Below, piece by piece: positions 16,667 through 24,939 of a DNA stretch of 64,000 bases (position 1 is the stretch's first letter; each line of letters begins with the position of its first letter). The stretch comes from Tabrizicola piscis (lineage in GTDB: Bacteria > Pseudomonadota > Alphaproteobacteria > Rhodobacterales > Rhodobacteraceae): positions 3,100,001 through 3,164,000 of the forward strand of contig NZ_CP034328.1 of the NCBI RefSeq assembly GCF_003940805.1, written 5' to 3'. Made by a program: the position numbers and the translations under genes. The notes under the pieces were generated by a model. The model had not been told where the DNA came from, ran no database searches, and saw only the letters and a program-made list of their open reading frames with translations.

Positions 16667-17140
16667 ATGCAACAGCTGACGCCCAGTCTGATCACCGCGC
16701 TGTTTGGCTTTGCCATAGGGATCTTCCTTGTCTTGTCGCTGATCGAAAAGCCGGTCTGGAAACTCATGTGGCAGCCGCGCGCTGTCGATGTGCCCGACGG
16801 GATGGTCCGAACAATTCACTCGCAACTGAAGCGCGTGATCCACCTGTTGCCGCCGACAATGATCACCACGGTGATAAGCTTGATCTGTCTTCTGGTCCTG
16901 CAGGTCTTTCAGTCCGGCTTTGCCGCACTTGCGTTGGCCGTTCTGCTGATCTTTGCCGGTCAGCAGATCCTGATCATGCTTGCGTTGAAACAAGGCATTG
17001 AAGGCGTTGATCTTGTCGCTTCCGATGCAGGAATTGGCCGGGTGCGGGACGGTCTGGGTGCACTGGCACTGCTTCATCATCGCGGTCTGTTGAGCATGGC
17101 AAGCGGTCTTGCCGCACAGATGTGCTTTCTCGTCCTTTAG
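16667..17140 (+). CDS. Integral membrane protein of unknown function
   Basis: 157 residues with four hydrophobic segments: ALFGFAIGIFLVLSLI near the N-terminus, LPPTMITTVISLICLLVLQVF, FAALALAVLLIFAGQQILIML, and a C-terminal helix around LSMASGLAAQMCFLVL. A charged loop after the first helix carries EKPVWKLMWQP. AGGAAAGG precedes the ATG. No family is recognised. Spacing (29 bp on either side) shows it is part of the operon between the two thioredoxin-fold genes, so it may anchor or supply them at the membrane. Confidence 0.68.
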   Translation: MQQLTPSLITALFGFAIGIFLVLSLIEKPVWKLMWQPRAVDVPDGMVRTIHSQLKRVIHLLPPTMITTVISLICLLVLQVFQSGFAALALAVLLIFAGQQILIMLALKQGIEGVDLVASDAGIGRVRDGLGALALLHHRGLLSMASGLAAQMCFLVL

Positions 17141-17169
17141 GACTTCTACCTGAAACCAAGGATCATCAA

Positions 17170-17862
17170 ATGCGTGATACCGGCCTGAATCGAACCTACA
17201 ACTACAAACATTTCACGCCCGAGGAGTATGACTTTTCGGTGTTTCACGGCTTGAACGTCGGAGAGTCCTTCTTTGATGCAGACGTCTTCACATTCGACGG
17301 TGTGGCGCGGAAACTTTCGGACTACGTCGGCGGCAAGCCGTTGGTGCTTGAGATTGGCAGCATGACTTGCCCGATGTACGCGCGAAGCGCGCGTGAAATG
17401 AAGCCGATGCCAAGTCAGTACCCTGGACTGAACTTTGCGATTCTATACGTCCGTGAGGCCCACCCGGGTGAGCGCGTCGGTCAGCATGAAACCATCGAAG
17501 ACAAGATTGCGGCTGCCAAGATGTCCTGCACCAAACACGCGGAAGAGCGTCTGACCCTTGTCGACAATATCGATGGCACTGGCCACCAGGCCTACGGCTC
17601 CAAGCCCAACTCCATCTATGTCATCGGCACTGACGGCACGATCCTGTTCCGCAGCATCTGGAACAACGCGCCACAGATCGTGGACGTCCTTCAGGCCATT
17701 TCGGAAGAACAGAAACTGATAAAGCGCGAACTTGATGCGCGGCCTCCGTTCTCACTGCTGTCGGTCAGGACCCTCATGATGGGGGGCTGGGTCGCGTTTT
17801 TCGATTTTGTCACCGGCCTGCCGCGCCTGATCATGAGCCATCGGAAAGCGGGCAACATGTAA
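17170..17862 (+). CDS. Iodothyronine-deiodinase-like thioredoxin-fold protein
   Basis: 230 residues from the ATG at 17170 (MRDTGLNRTYNYKHFTPEEYDF). The core is the deiodinase/redoxin fold: LSDYVGGKPLVLEIGSMTCPMYARS, FAILYVREAHPGERV, KMSCTKHAEERLTLVDNIDGTGHQAYG and NSIYVIGTDGTILFRSIWNNAP. The position that is selenocysteine in animal deiodinases is Cys (codon TGC). Bacterial homologues often occur near aromatic or dehalogenating pathways, and their reaction is mostly untested. A C-terminal amphipathic/hydrophobic segment (LMMGGWVAFFDFVTGLP) may attach it to the membrane. Reductive dehalogenation or peroxide reduction are possible roles (inference). Confidence 0.8.
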   Translation: MRDTGLNRTYNYKHFTPEEYDFSVFHGLNVGESFFDADVFTFDGVARKLSDYVGGKPLVLEIGSMTCPMYARSAREMKPMPSQYPGLNFAILYVREAHPGERVGQHETIEDKIAAAKMSCTKHAEERLTLVDNIDGTGHQAYGSKPNSIYVIGTDGTILFRSIWNNAPQIVDVLQAISEEQKLIKRELDARPPFSLLSVRTLMMGGWVAFFDFVTGLPRLIMSHRKAGNM

Positions 17863-18052
17863 ACGACAGCGCCGCCTGTCTGAAAGGGCGGTTGGCGGTG
17901 CGCTGTGTGTCGCCTGTCTGCCCTGACGCATACGGGTCGGCGCGTCACACGGTGCCGCGGCATCTGCACAAGCCCCTCATCCAGCCCTCAGGGCCGACCG
18001 TCATGCCTGACGCGGCACTCTGGCGGATGAGGGCGCGCTTCAAGGAGAAGAC

Positions 18053-19021
18053 ATGACTGACACCCTGACTGTCCGCGTTGTCGCCAAGGCGATTGTCGCA
18101 CAAGACACCTACGCTTTCCGTTTTGCCGGTATCGACCAGCAGCTGCCCGCCTGTGACGCCGGTGCGCATGTCGACGTGCATCTCCCCTCGGGGTTGGTGC
18201 GCCAATACTCGTTGACCCGTCCGAACCACGGCAATGAGCGCTATGAGATCGGGGTGCTGCGCGACCCGAACGGGCGCGGCGGCTCGGTGGAGATGTGCGA
18301 CACAGTGCAGGTGGGTGATACAGTCCGCATCTCTTCGCCGCGGAACAACTTTGCGCTGCATCCGGGCCATGGTCGGTATCTTCTTCTGGCTGGCGGGATC
18401 GGTATCACGCCGATCCTGGCCATGGCCCGCGCGCTGGAGGCCCGTGGGGCCGACTATCTTGTCTATGCCTGCGCGCGCAAGCCCGAGCGTGCGCCCTTCA
18501 TGGAAGAGATCAAGGCTGAGCCGATTGCAGCGAATTTTCAGTGGTATTTTGATGAGGTCGAGGGTGGATGCCGGCTGGATATCGGTGCCCTCGTCGCAAC
18601 TGTGACCAAGAACGATCAGGTTTACGCTTGTGGGCCGACAGCTTTCCTTGATGCAGCCGAAAAGGCCTGTGCAGTTCTGGCGCCTGGCCGTTTCCATCAG
18701 GAAAGGTTCAAGGCCAATCTGGAGCCGCTGAGCGAGGATCAGATGGGCGCCTTTGAAGTCCAGCTTCGGGTGGACGGACCCGTTCTGACAGTGCCCGGTG
18801 ACAAGTCCCTGCTCGAGACATTGGCTGATCACGGCTACGAAGTGCCGAAGTCGTGCTTGGAGGGTGTTTGCGGGACTTGCATCATGCCGCTTCTGGCAAG
18901 CGGAGAGGTCATTCATCGTGACACCTGCCTCTATCCGGATGAGCAGCAGAACAACACATCCATCGCCGTTTGCGTGTCGCGCGGCGCGCCGGGATCGCGT
19001 TTGGTGATCGATTTCGGATGA
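18053..19021 (+). CDS. Phthalate-dioxygenase-reductase-type FMN/2Fe-2S oxidoreductase
   Basis: 322 residues after AAGGAGAAGAC. Domains in order: FMN-binding barrel with RQYSLTRP; NAD-binding domain with LAGGIGITPILAM and YACGPTAFL; and a C-terminal plant-type 2Fe-2S ferredoxin with CLEGVCGTC and a later Cys in RDTCLYPD. This is the PDR/VanB architecture that passes NADH electrons to a Rieske oxygenase. It is the obvious partner of the oxygenase at 11765 and closes this operon before a strong terminator. The fourth cluster-Cys spacing looks normal. Confidence 0.92.
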   Translation: MTDTLTVRVVAKAIVAQDTYAFRFAGIDQQLPACDAGAHVDVHLPSGLVRQYSLTRPNHGNERYEIGVLRDPNGRGGSVEMCDTVQVGDTVRISSPRNNFALHPGHGRYLLLAGGIGITPILAMARALEARGADYLVYACARKPERAPFMEEIKAEPIAANFQWYFDEVEGGCRLDIGALVATVTKNDQVYACGPTAFLDAAEKACAVLAPGRFHQERFKANLEPLSEDQMGAFEVQLRVDGPVLTVPGDKSLLETLADHGYEVPKSCLEGVCGTCIMPLLASGEVIHRDTCLYPDEQQNNTSIAVCVSRGAPGSRLVIDFG

Positions 19022-19055
19022 CGATCCCGCCGACTGTGCGGTGAACACGATGCAA

Positions 19056-19087
19056 AAAGGCCCCCGTCAACCGGGGGCCTTTCTTTT
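19056..19087 (+). terminator. Strong rho-independent terminator closing the oxygenase operon
   Basis: AAAGGCCCCCG (19056-19066) pairs with CGGGGGCCTTT (19072-19082): an 11-bp stem, 5-nt loop and a following CTTTT. It lies 35 bp after the reductase stop and faces the convergent hydroxylase gene, for which the A-run on the other side may also serve. Confidence 0.88.
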
Positions 19088-19165
19088 CACCGCATCCACC
19101 TGCCGGGAACACCGCTGCCTCTGACGATCCGACCACAGGCGCTTGGATCGTCCGTAAGCGTGCCT

Positions 19166-20926
19166 TCAGTGAACAAAAGTACGGCCCAAGATCCGCGATG
19201 CCGCTTGGACAAGGGCGGTTTGAGCATTGCTGTCATATTCCTGCGCCCGGAAAGCCACGTGGAAATCGGGCCGGACAAGAAGCGCGCCGCTGTCCGTGGT
19301 CCCCCGCACTTTGGCAAACTCACCATAGTGATCCTCAAGCGCCTGGCCTGGCCCGATGACATGCACGTCAATCTCAACCCCCAAAGCCTCGCGGACGGCT
19401 TTCGCTGCTGTGTGCCACCCTTCACCGCCCAATCCCGTCAGCAAGGTAAATCGGCCTTTGCCACAAAGGTCCTTGGTCGAAACGCGATGCCCACTGGAGT
19501 GGTAGACCCAGACATGCGGGACCGGAGCGCCTGGCCGGGACGATGCCTGATGATAAAGCTCTTCATCCTTGAACACTTCGGGTGCGGAACCGTCCGAAAC
19601 GATTGCGGCGCTGTCATATCGCTGGTTCATCTCAACGCCGTGGGCGTTGTAGACGTAGTCCGTCCCCGCAATGGCCGCCCGAAGCTGGGCGCGCTGCTTT
19701 TCGGCCTCTGGCGTGGAGTCCTTGCGTTTGGCCATGTTGGCATACATCTCATCGATGCTTTTTGCCTGCGGCAACCCCAAGGCGACGGCAATGGGCGGAA
19801 AGTCCTTCAACGACTTGTTGGCACGCTTGACGATCTGCCTTGCCACAGGTGCGCGCTCGACAGAGTAGGTTTCCAGCAGACGTTCATCGGCCTGCCCGCG
19901 CAACACCATGGCGATTTTCCAGCACAGGTTGAAACTGTCCTGGATCGATGTGTTCGACCCCAACCCATTGGTGGGTGGGTGGCGGTGGATCGCATCGCCG
20001 GCACAGAACACCCGGCCCTTCTGCAGATGCGTCGCGTACATGTCGTTGACCGTCCATGTCGAAGTGCCCTCGATCCTGACCGGAACGCTGTCATCGCCGA
20101 TCAGCTTGTGGACGATCTTCGTGGCAAAAGCTTCGTTAAGTTCGGGCGGGCCCTTCTCGACGTCGTAGCCCCAGATTGCCAGCCACTTGTTCCAGGGGCG
20201 CACCATGCGAACGACCCCGATGCCAAGGCCGCCGATGTCTGACCCGGGCTGGATCACCCAGTAAAGGACCGATGGCCGGTGGGCGACGAACTTGGAAAGA
20301 TCAGCCTCAAACAGCATGTTGATCGAGCCTGACTTGCCCATCTCGCCTTCCAGCGGCAGGTCAAGATCTTCCAGGACTTTCGAATTGGCGCCGTCACACC
20401 CGATCATGTATTTCGCCCGCACCTCAAACGTCTGACCGGTCAGCCGATCCCGCAAGGTGGCCGTCACCCCGCTGCTGTCCTGCTCATGCGACAGATACTC
20501 GGTGTCAAAGCGGACCTTGCCGCCATCCAGCGCCGAGGAGCGGACAAAGATCGGCTCCAGAAGGTTCTGGGGCAGGTCGCACATCGAGGTGGGCGAGGCC
20601 TCGTCGTAATCTGCGCGGCGGCGCACATCGGTGCCCCAGGTCTTGATCCGCCCGAACTCTTCGCCCGCAAGGCTGGCGCAGATGGTGTTCTCGCCCATCA
20701 AGTCGTTGGAAACGCCGTATTTCTTGGCCTCGTCCTCAAGCCCCAGATCGCGGATCACCTCCATCGTGCGCTGGTTCGTGATGTGCGCGCGCGGCGTTGG
20801 CGCTGTCCATCCGTATTTGTTCACCAAAAGGGTCTTGATCCCGTATCTTGCCAACAAGGCTGCGGCTGAGGAACCGGATGGGCCGGAGCCGATGATCAAA
20901 ACCTCGGTTTCGTAGCGTGCGGACAT
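19166..20926 (-). CDS. FAD-dependent aromatic hydroxylase, TfdB/phenol monooxygenase-like
   Basis: 586 residues from the ATG at 20926 (ribosome site GGGAGGAACAAGAC). Single-component flavoprotein hydroxylase motifs: GSGPSGSSAAALLARYG (FAD), GCDGANSKV (DG motif) and GDAIHRHPPTNGLGSNTSIQD (GD motif with the extended signature of 2,4-dichlorophenol hydroxylase TfdB). The C-terminal third is the thioredoxin-like domain of this group. It hydroxylates phenols ortho to the OH with NAD(P)H and O2. With hydroxyquinol-type cleavage downstream, it may convert a resorcinol- or quinol-like intermediate to hydroxyquinol (inference). It is transcribed towards the oxygenase operon. Confidence 0.9.
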   Translation of the reverse strand: MSARYETEVLIIGSGPSGSSAAALLARYGIKTLLVNKYGWTAPTPRAHITNQRTMEVIRDLGLEDEAKKYGVSNDLMGENTICASLAGEEFGRIKTWGTDVRRRADYDEASPTSMCDLPQNLLEPIFVRSSALDGGKVRFDTEYLSHEQDSSGVTATLRDRLTGQTFEVRAKYMIGCDGANSKVLEDLDLPLEGEMGKSGSINMLFEADLSKFVAHRPSVLYWVIQPGSDIGGLGIGVVRMVRPWNKWLAIWGYDVEKGPPELNEAFATKIVHKLIGDDSVPVRIEGTSTWTVNDMYATHLQKGRVFCAGDAIHRHPPTNGLGSNTSIQDSFNLCWKIAMVLRGQADERLLETYSVERAPVARQIVKRANKSLKDFPPIAVALGLPQAKSIDEMYANMAKRKDSTPEAEKQRAQLRAAIAGTDYVYNAHGVEMNQRYDSAAIVSDGSAPEVFKDEELYHQASSRPGAPVPHVWVYHSSGHRVSTKDLCGKGRFTLLTGLGGEGWHTAAKAVREALGVEIDVHVIGPGQALEDHYGEFAKVRGTTDSGALLVRPDFHVAFRAQEYDSNAQTALVQAASRILGRTFVH

Positions 20927-21127
20927 GTCTTGTTCCTCCCTGACAGTCATATCAGATCGCCGCCCGAACATCCGACGGTCGACCTTTGGTCGTGGCGTTG
21001 TGTCTTGAGCAGTGGTGGCGGGACGAGGGTGCAGCGCAAACAGGCGGATCAATCAGACGTGGATGTCTTGCCCATGGCCGAAGCGCCAACGTTGGTTGGA
21101 ATGCACCGCGTCATCTAAGCCACGGAT

Positions 21128-21149
21128 GGATACCGGCTGCGCAGTATCC
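21128..21149. promoter_or_regulatory. GGATAC-N10-GTATCC inverted repeat upstream of the hydroxylase
   Basis: Perfect 6-bp arms (21128-21133 and 21144-21149) lie about 200 bp before the hydroxylase start, between it and the LysR gene. The half-sites match those of the ATAC-N7-GTAT boxes but with a wider spacer, so it is a variant or different site. Confidence 0.4.
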
Positions 21150-21231
21150 TGCGGGTCGCCGTCAAGCGCCTCTGCATAGCTCTCCTCCCAAAGATCGCAT
21201 CCTCGGGATAAAGGCTAGACGACGGCCGCCC

Positions 21232-22176
21232 TTACGCTCCAATACCTTTGAAACCGCCAGGCGATGCGCCTTCCGCATTGGCTGCCGCGGAAAGGGAAAC
21301 ACTTCTGAGAACTTTCAGGAATTCCTTGAGCACGGGGCGCTGATCGTCTTCCAGATAGATGCAGGAACTGGGTGCAAGCGTCCTGCAATCCTTGATCGGC
21401 ACACAGTTCAGGGCGGGAAACTGCAGTTTTGCAATGGCTTCAGGCACGATCGTGCACCGTGTCCCGCTGGCGACAAGGGCAAGCGCCGCCGTTGAATCTG
21501 TGGCAATGCTGTCCACTTCGAATTCGACCTTCGCGCCGCGGAACAGGCTTATGATCTCATCCGCAAAACTTGGGCGATCCCCTGCCGGAAAGAGGACGAC
21601 AGGCAAATGCGCCAGATCGGCAAGACGAACCTCGTCCTGCGTACCAAGAGCAAGGTCCGCCGGAATCGCCGCATAAAGCGGCTCGCGTGAGATCAGCTCA
21701 ATCGCAAGTCCGCTGGCCTGATTGTAGTAACGTCCGAACCCGATATGGATACGTCCATCGCGCAGGGCGTTGACCTGATCCGCCTTGCCCATGCGGGTCA
21801 GCGACACTTCGATCTGCGGCTGCGCCCGGTGAAAGGCGCGCAGCAAAAGCGGCACGGTCTGGTAGACGGTCGACCCAAAGAACGCGATATCAAGCCTGCC
21901 CAATTCCCCCCGCTCGGCGGCGCGGGTGCGGTCGACAGCGTTCTTTGCCTGCGACAGCACTTTCTGCGCGTCGGCGTAAAAGACGCGGCCCGCCTCGGTC
22001 AGGTCAACGCCTTTGGGCGTTCGGATGAACAGGGCTGCTCCAAGCTCATGCTCCAAGGCCTGGATCTGTCGGCTGATCGGCGGCTGCGATATGTTCAGGC
22101 GTTGCGCCGCGCGTCCGATGTTGCCCTCTTCGGCGACAGCGATGAAGTATTTCAACTGCCTGAATTCCAAATCCAT
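21232..22176 (-). CDS. LysR-type regulator, CatM/BenM/TfdR group
   Basis: 314 residues. The N-terminal winged helix MDLEFRQLKYFIAVAEEGNIG, then AAQRLNISQPPISRQIQALE and the following LGAALFIRT are those of the muconate/chloromuconate-responsive group (CatM, BenM, ClcR, TfdR). A periplasmic-binding-like effector domain follows (LDIAFFGSTVYQTVPLLLRAF, IHIGFGRYY, ALVASGTRCTIVPEAI). The effector is probably a ring-cleavage product or the phenol. Its start codon lies inside an ATAC-N7-GTAT box, consistent with autoregulation. The gene lies upstream of the hydroxylase on the same strand and probably controls several operons here. Confidence 0.92.
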   Translation of the reverse strand: MDLEFRQLKYFIAVAEEGNIGRAAQRLNISQPPISRQIQALEHELGAALFIRTPKGVDLTEAGRVFYADAQKVLSQAKNAVDRTRAAERGELGRLDIAFFGSTVYQTVPLLLRAFHRAQPQIEVSLTRMGKADQVNALRDGRIHIGFGRYYNQASGLAIELISREPLYAAIPADLALGTQDEVRLADLAHLPVVLFPAGDRPSFADEIISLFRGAKVEFEVDSIATDSTAALALVASGTRCTIVPEAIAKLQFPALNCVPIKDCRTLAPSSCIYLEDDQRPVLKEFLKVLRSVSLSAAANAEGASPGGFKGIGA

Positions 22177-22189
22177 ACCCCTTCGGTAT
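22175..22189. promoter_or_regulatory. ATAC-N7-GTAT LysR box at the regulator's own start
   Basis: ATAC (22175-22178), seven bases, GTAT (22186-22189). It fits the T-N11-A rule and exactly matches the published BenM/CatM consensus form. It overlaps the ATG of the LysR gene on the minus strand, so binding could repress its own expression. Confidence 0.6.
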
Positions 22190-22285
22190 CAGCAATGCCT
22201 GCAAGCCGCAGTCTACGGTAATGCGGCTGCCGCGGTAATCAAGGGGCCGGGTCGCGACCAGCAAGTGTCAAACGACAGGCGCGGC

Positions 22286-23218
22286 CTAGGCAAATGGCAT
22301 GTGGCGATCCCTTTGCATGACCGAACTGCGCAAGCAGTCGGCGAAGGCAATCATCTCGGGCGCGGGGGGATCGCTGCGTTGCATCAAGCCGATGGACCCG
22401 ATCGTGTCTGTTGTATCGACGGGCAGAAAAACCAACCGGCCTTCAGCCACTGCCGCCTCGGCCACCCCACGTGAGATGATCCAGATCGCGTCGGTTTCGC
22501 GCAGGATTGCCGTTGCGACGGCTTCGGCGGTGGTCTCGATCCGGTCATCGGGCAGACCAATTCCCCGGGCCGCTAGAAAGCGATCAACCACCGGGCGGAT
22601 CACGGCCTGCTCGGGCGGCATTATGACGGGGAAGCGGGACAGCGCGCTTGCAGGAAACTTGCCATGGCTCAGGGGATGCCCCACGCGGGCGACGAAGGCC
22701 AGACGATCCATGAACAGCGGGTCGAACCGCAGACCCGCCATGTGTTCAACCGCTGCCATCCGCCCCACGACACCGTCCAGATGCCCGCTGCGCAAGCGCG
22801 GAAGAAGCTGGTCGCCGGACCCCGTCTCGATCCTGATCAGCAGGTCGGGAACAGCAGCGCGAAGCTGCAGCACGGCTTGTGGCACAAGTGTAGCGGCAAC
22901 GGTCGGCAAAGCGCCGACGACCAGCGTCGGTCGCGCAGGCCCGCCGGCCCCGGCAATCAAATCAAGCCCGGTGCCAAGTTTCTGCAATGCCGCCTCTGCA
23001 TGGCGCAACAGCAGGCCCGCCGTGACGTTTGGCACCAGCCGACGCCCGGCCCGCGTGAACAGCTGCGTGGCCAGCAGGGTTTCCAGATCCGTAATTCTTC
23101 GGCTGGCAGCGGATTGGGTAATCCCCAAAGCCTCGGCCGCATCAGCGACGCTGTGCGTGTGATAGGTCTCAACGAAGCAGCGCAGATGCTTCAGCGTAAT
23201 TGATGCCAGCAAGTCCAT
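22286..23218 (-). CDS. LysR-type regulator, PcaQ/GbpR-like
   Basis: 310 residues. The helix-turn-helix region is LKHLRCFVETYHTHSVADAAEALGITQSAASRRITDLETLL, in the style of PcaQ/GbpR regulators, followed by an effector domain (TLVVGALPTVAATLVPQAVLQLRAAVPDLLIRIETG, GRMAAVEHMAGLRFDPLF). It is divergent from the 3-oxoadipate CoA-transferase genes, with about 90 bp between the starts, so control of the 3-oxoadipate branch is likely, perhaps in response to 3-oxoadipate or a related acid. A palindromic AAAATC-C-GATTTT lies in the shared promoter region. Confidence 0.9.
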   Translation of the reverse strand: MDLLASITLKHLRCFVETYHTHSVADAAEALGITQSAASRRITDLETLLATQLFTRAGRRLVPNVTAGLLLRHAEAALQKLGTGLDLIAGAGGPARPTLVVGALPTVAATLVPQAVLQLRAAVPDLLIRIETGSGDQLLPRLRSGHLDGVVGRMAAVEHMAGLRFDPLFMDRLAFVARVGHPLSHGKFPASALSRFPVIMPPEQAVIRPVVDRFLAARGIGLPDDRIETTAEAVATAILRETDAIWIISRGVAEAAVAEGRLVFLPVDTTDTIGSIGLMQRSDPPAPEMIAFADCLRSSVMQRDRHMPFA

Positions 23219-23233
23219 GATTTTTACTCATGC

Positions 23234-23246
23234 AAAATCCGATTTT
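23234..23246. promoter_or_regulatory. AAAATC-C-GATTTT palindrome between the second LysR and the CoA-transferase
   Basis: Perfect 6-bp arms around one base (23234-23246), in an AT-rich divergent promoter region of about 90 bp. It is the likely binding site of the adjacent LysR regulator. It differs from the ATAC-N7-GTAT form used near the other LysR gene. Confidence 0.45.
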
Positions 23247-23308
23247 CTCATTTTTATTTCACTTTCTTGCAAGATATCCAAGCGATGTCGCGGGGAGGTT
23301 CGGAAGAA

Positions 23309-24163
23309 ATGACCAAGTTCTGCAGCTTGAAGGATGCTATCGGCACGCATGTCCGTCCCGGCATGACCGTTGCATTCGAAGGGTTCACGCATCTGATCCC
23401 GCATGCCGCCGCGCATGAAACCATTCGTCAGGGGATCGGGGATCTGACCCTGATCCGCATGACCCCCGACGTGATCTATGACCAGATGATCGGCATGGGT
23501 CTGGTGCGCAAAGTCGTGTTTTCCTATGCGGGCAATCCGGGTGTCGGCCTGTTGCGCCGCCTGCGGGACGCGGTTGAAAACGCATGGCCGCGGCCGCTTG
23601 AGATTGAGGAACATTCCCACGCCGCCATGGCCAATGCCTATGAGGCAGGGGCCGCCGGTCTGCCGATGGCCGTGTTCCGCGGCTATCTGGGTGCCGGGCT
23701 CAAGGCTGTGAACCCCAACATCCGCAGTGTCACCTGCCCCTTCACGGGCGAGGAATTGGCCGCCGTCCCGGCCATCCGGCCGGATGTCAGCATCATCCAT
23801 GCGCAAAAGGCCGACAAGCAAGGCAATGTCCTGATCGAAGGGATCGTCGGCGTGCAGAAAGAGGCGGTCCTCAGCGCCCGGGCCGCCATCGTCACCGTCG
23901 AAGAGGTGGTCGAACGGCTGGACGCGCATCCCAATGCTTGCGTCCTGCCGCATTGGACGCTTGATGCCATCGTCGAAGTGCCGGGGGGCGCGCATCCCTC
24001 CTACGCCCATGGCTACTATGACCGCGACAATGCTGCCTATCTTGAATGGGACCAGATCGCAGCGGATCGCGATGCGTTCAAAGAATGGATGCAAAGGCAT
24101 GTTCTGGACGCTGACGAAGCCATTTTCGCAACCCGCGCGAACAGAATCGTAGGTGCAGCATGA
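23309..24163 (+). CDS. catI: 3-oxoadipate CoA-transferase subunit A (CatI/glutaconate CoA-transferase type)
   Basis: 284 residues from the ATG at 23309, with GGGGAGG and GGAAGAA upstream; an earlier in-frame start is less likely. It is the alpha subunit of the long CatI/GctA type rather than the short PcaI type: LKDAIGTHVRPGMTVAFEGFTHLIPHAAAHE, DLTLIRMTPDVIYDQMIG, VFSYAGNPGVGLLRRLRDAVEN and IIHAQKADKQGNVLIEG. It pairs with subunit B by an ATGA overlap. The pair moves CoA from succinyl-CoA to 3-oxoadipate. A different dicarboxylate is possible, but the adjacent thiolase and maleylacetate reductase support 3-oxoadipate. Confidence 0.87.
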   Translation: MTKFCSLKDAIGTHVRPGMTVAFEGFTHLIPHAAAHETIRQGIGDLTLIRMTPDVIYDQMIGMGLVRKVVFSYAGNPGVGLLRRLRDAVENAWPRPLEIEEHSHAAMANAYEAGAAGLPMAVFRGYLGAGLKAVNPNIRSVTCPFTGEELAAVPAIRPDVSIIHAQKADKQGNVLIEGIVGVQKEAVLSARAAIVTVEEVVERLDAHPNACVLPHWTLDAIVEVPGGAHPSYAHGYYDRDNAAYLEWDQIAADRDAFKEWMQRHVLDADEAIFATRANRIVGAA

Positions 24164-24939
24164 CCGGCTTTTCCCCAGATGAGATGATGACGGTTGCAGC
24201 GGCGCGCGCCCTGTCCAGTCGGGATGTCTGCTTTGTGGGCATCGGCGCGCCATCGGCGGCGTGCAATCTGGCACGGCTGACCCACGCCCCAGACATCACC
24301 CTGATCTACGAATCCGGCACCATCGGCACCGCGCCGCAGGTCCTGCCGCTTTCAATCGGCGACGGCGAACTATGCGACACGGCTGTGACGACTGTGCCGG
24401 TCCCGGAAATGTTCCGCTATTGGCTGCAGGGCGGTCGGATCACGGTGGGCTTCCTGGGGGCGGCCCAACTGGACCGGTTTGGAAACATCAACACCACCGT
24501 CGTAGGCGACTACAACGCGCCCAAGGTGCGTTTGCCAGGGGGCGGCGGCGCGCCCGAGATTGCGTCGTCCAGCCAGCAGATCTTCATCACGATGAAGCAG
24601 TCAAAGCGCAGCTTCGTGCCGAAGATTGATTTCTTCACCTCGTTTGGCCATGGAAACGGCGGCTCACATCGCCAAGACCTGGGGATCACGACGGCTGGCC
24701 CAAGCCTTTTGGTGACCGATATGGCGGTGTGGCGGCCGGACCCGGTGACCAAGGAATTCACCGTCATCTCGCTGCATCCCGGCGTCACACTGCAGGACAT
24801 GGCCGATACGGTTGGCTGGACCATCCGCTACAGCGACGCGATGACCGAAACCCCCGCACCCACCGCGGAAGAGCTTGAGGTGCTGCGCGCCCTGAAGGCC
24901 CGGACACAGGCCGCCCATAACCGTGAGGTAGCGTCATGA
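24160..24939 (+). CDS. catJ: 3-oxoadipate CoA-transferase subunit B (CatJ type)
   Basis: 259 residues, start overlapping the stop of subunit A. The catalytic Glu is in LIYESGTIGTAP (about residue 50), where CoA is covalently held. GGRITVGFLGAAQLDRFGNINTTVVGDYNAPKVRLPGGGGAPEIASSS is the conserved core (quoted in part: GGGGAPEIASSS). The C-terminal helix ends close to the thiolase start, again with an ATGA overlap, so the three genes are translated as one unit. Confidence 0.88.
   Translation: MTGFSPDEMMTVAAARALSSRDVCFVGIGAPSAACNLARLTHAPDITLIYESGTIGTAPQVLPLSIGDGELCDTAVTTVPVPEMFRYWLQGGRITVGFLGAAQLDRFGNINTTVVGDYNAPKVRLPGGGGAPEIASSSQQIFITMKQSKRSFVPKIDFFTSFGHGNGGSHRQDLGITTAGPSLLVTDMAVWRPDPVTKEFTVISLHPGVTLQDMADTVGWTIRYSDAMTETPAPTAEELEVLRALKARTQAAHNREVAS

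Noticed and set aside
17371..17373. Selenocysteine in the deiodinase-like protein
   Set aside because: The codon at the catalytic position is TGC (Cys), and there is no in-frame TGA.
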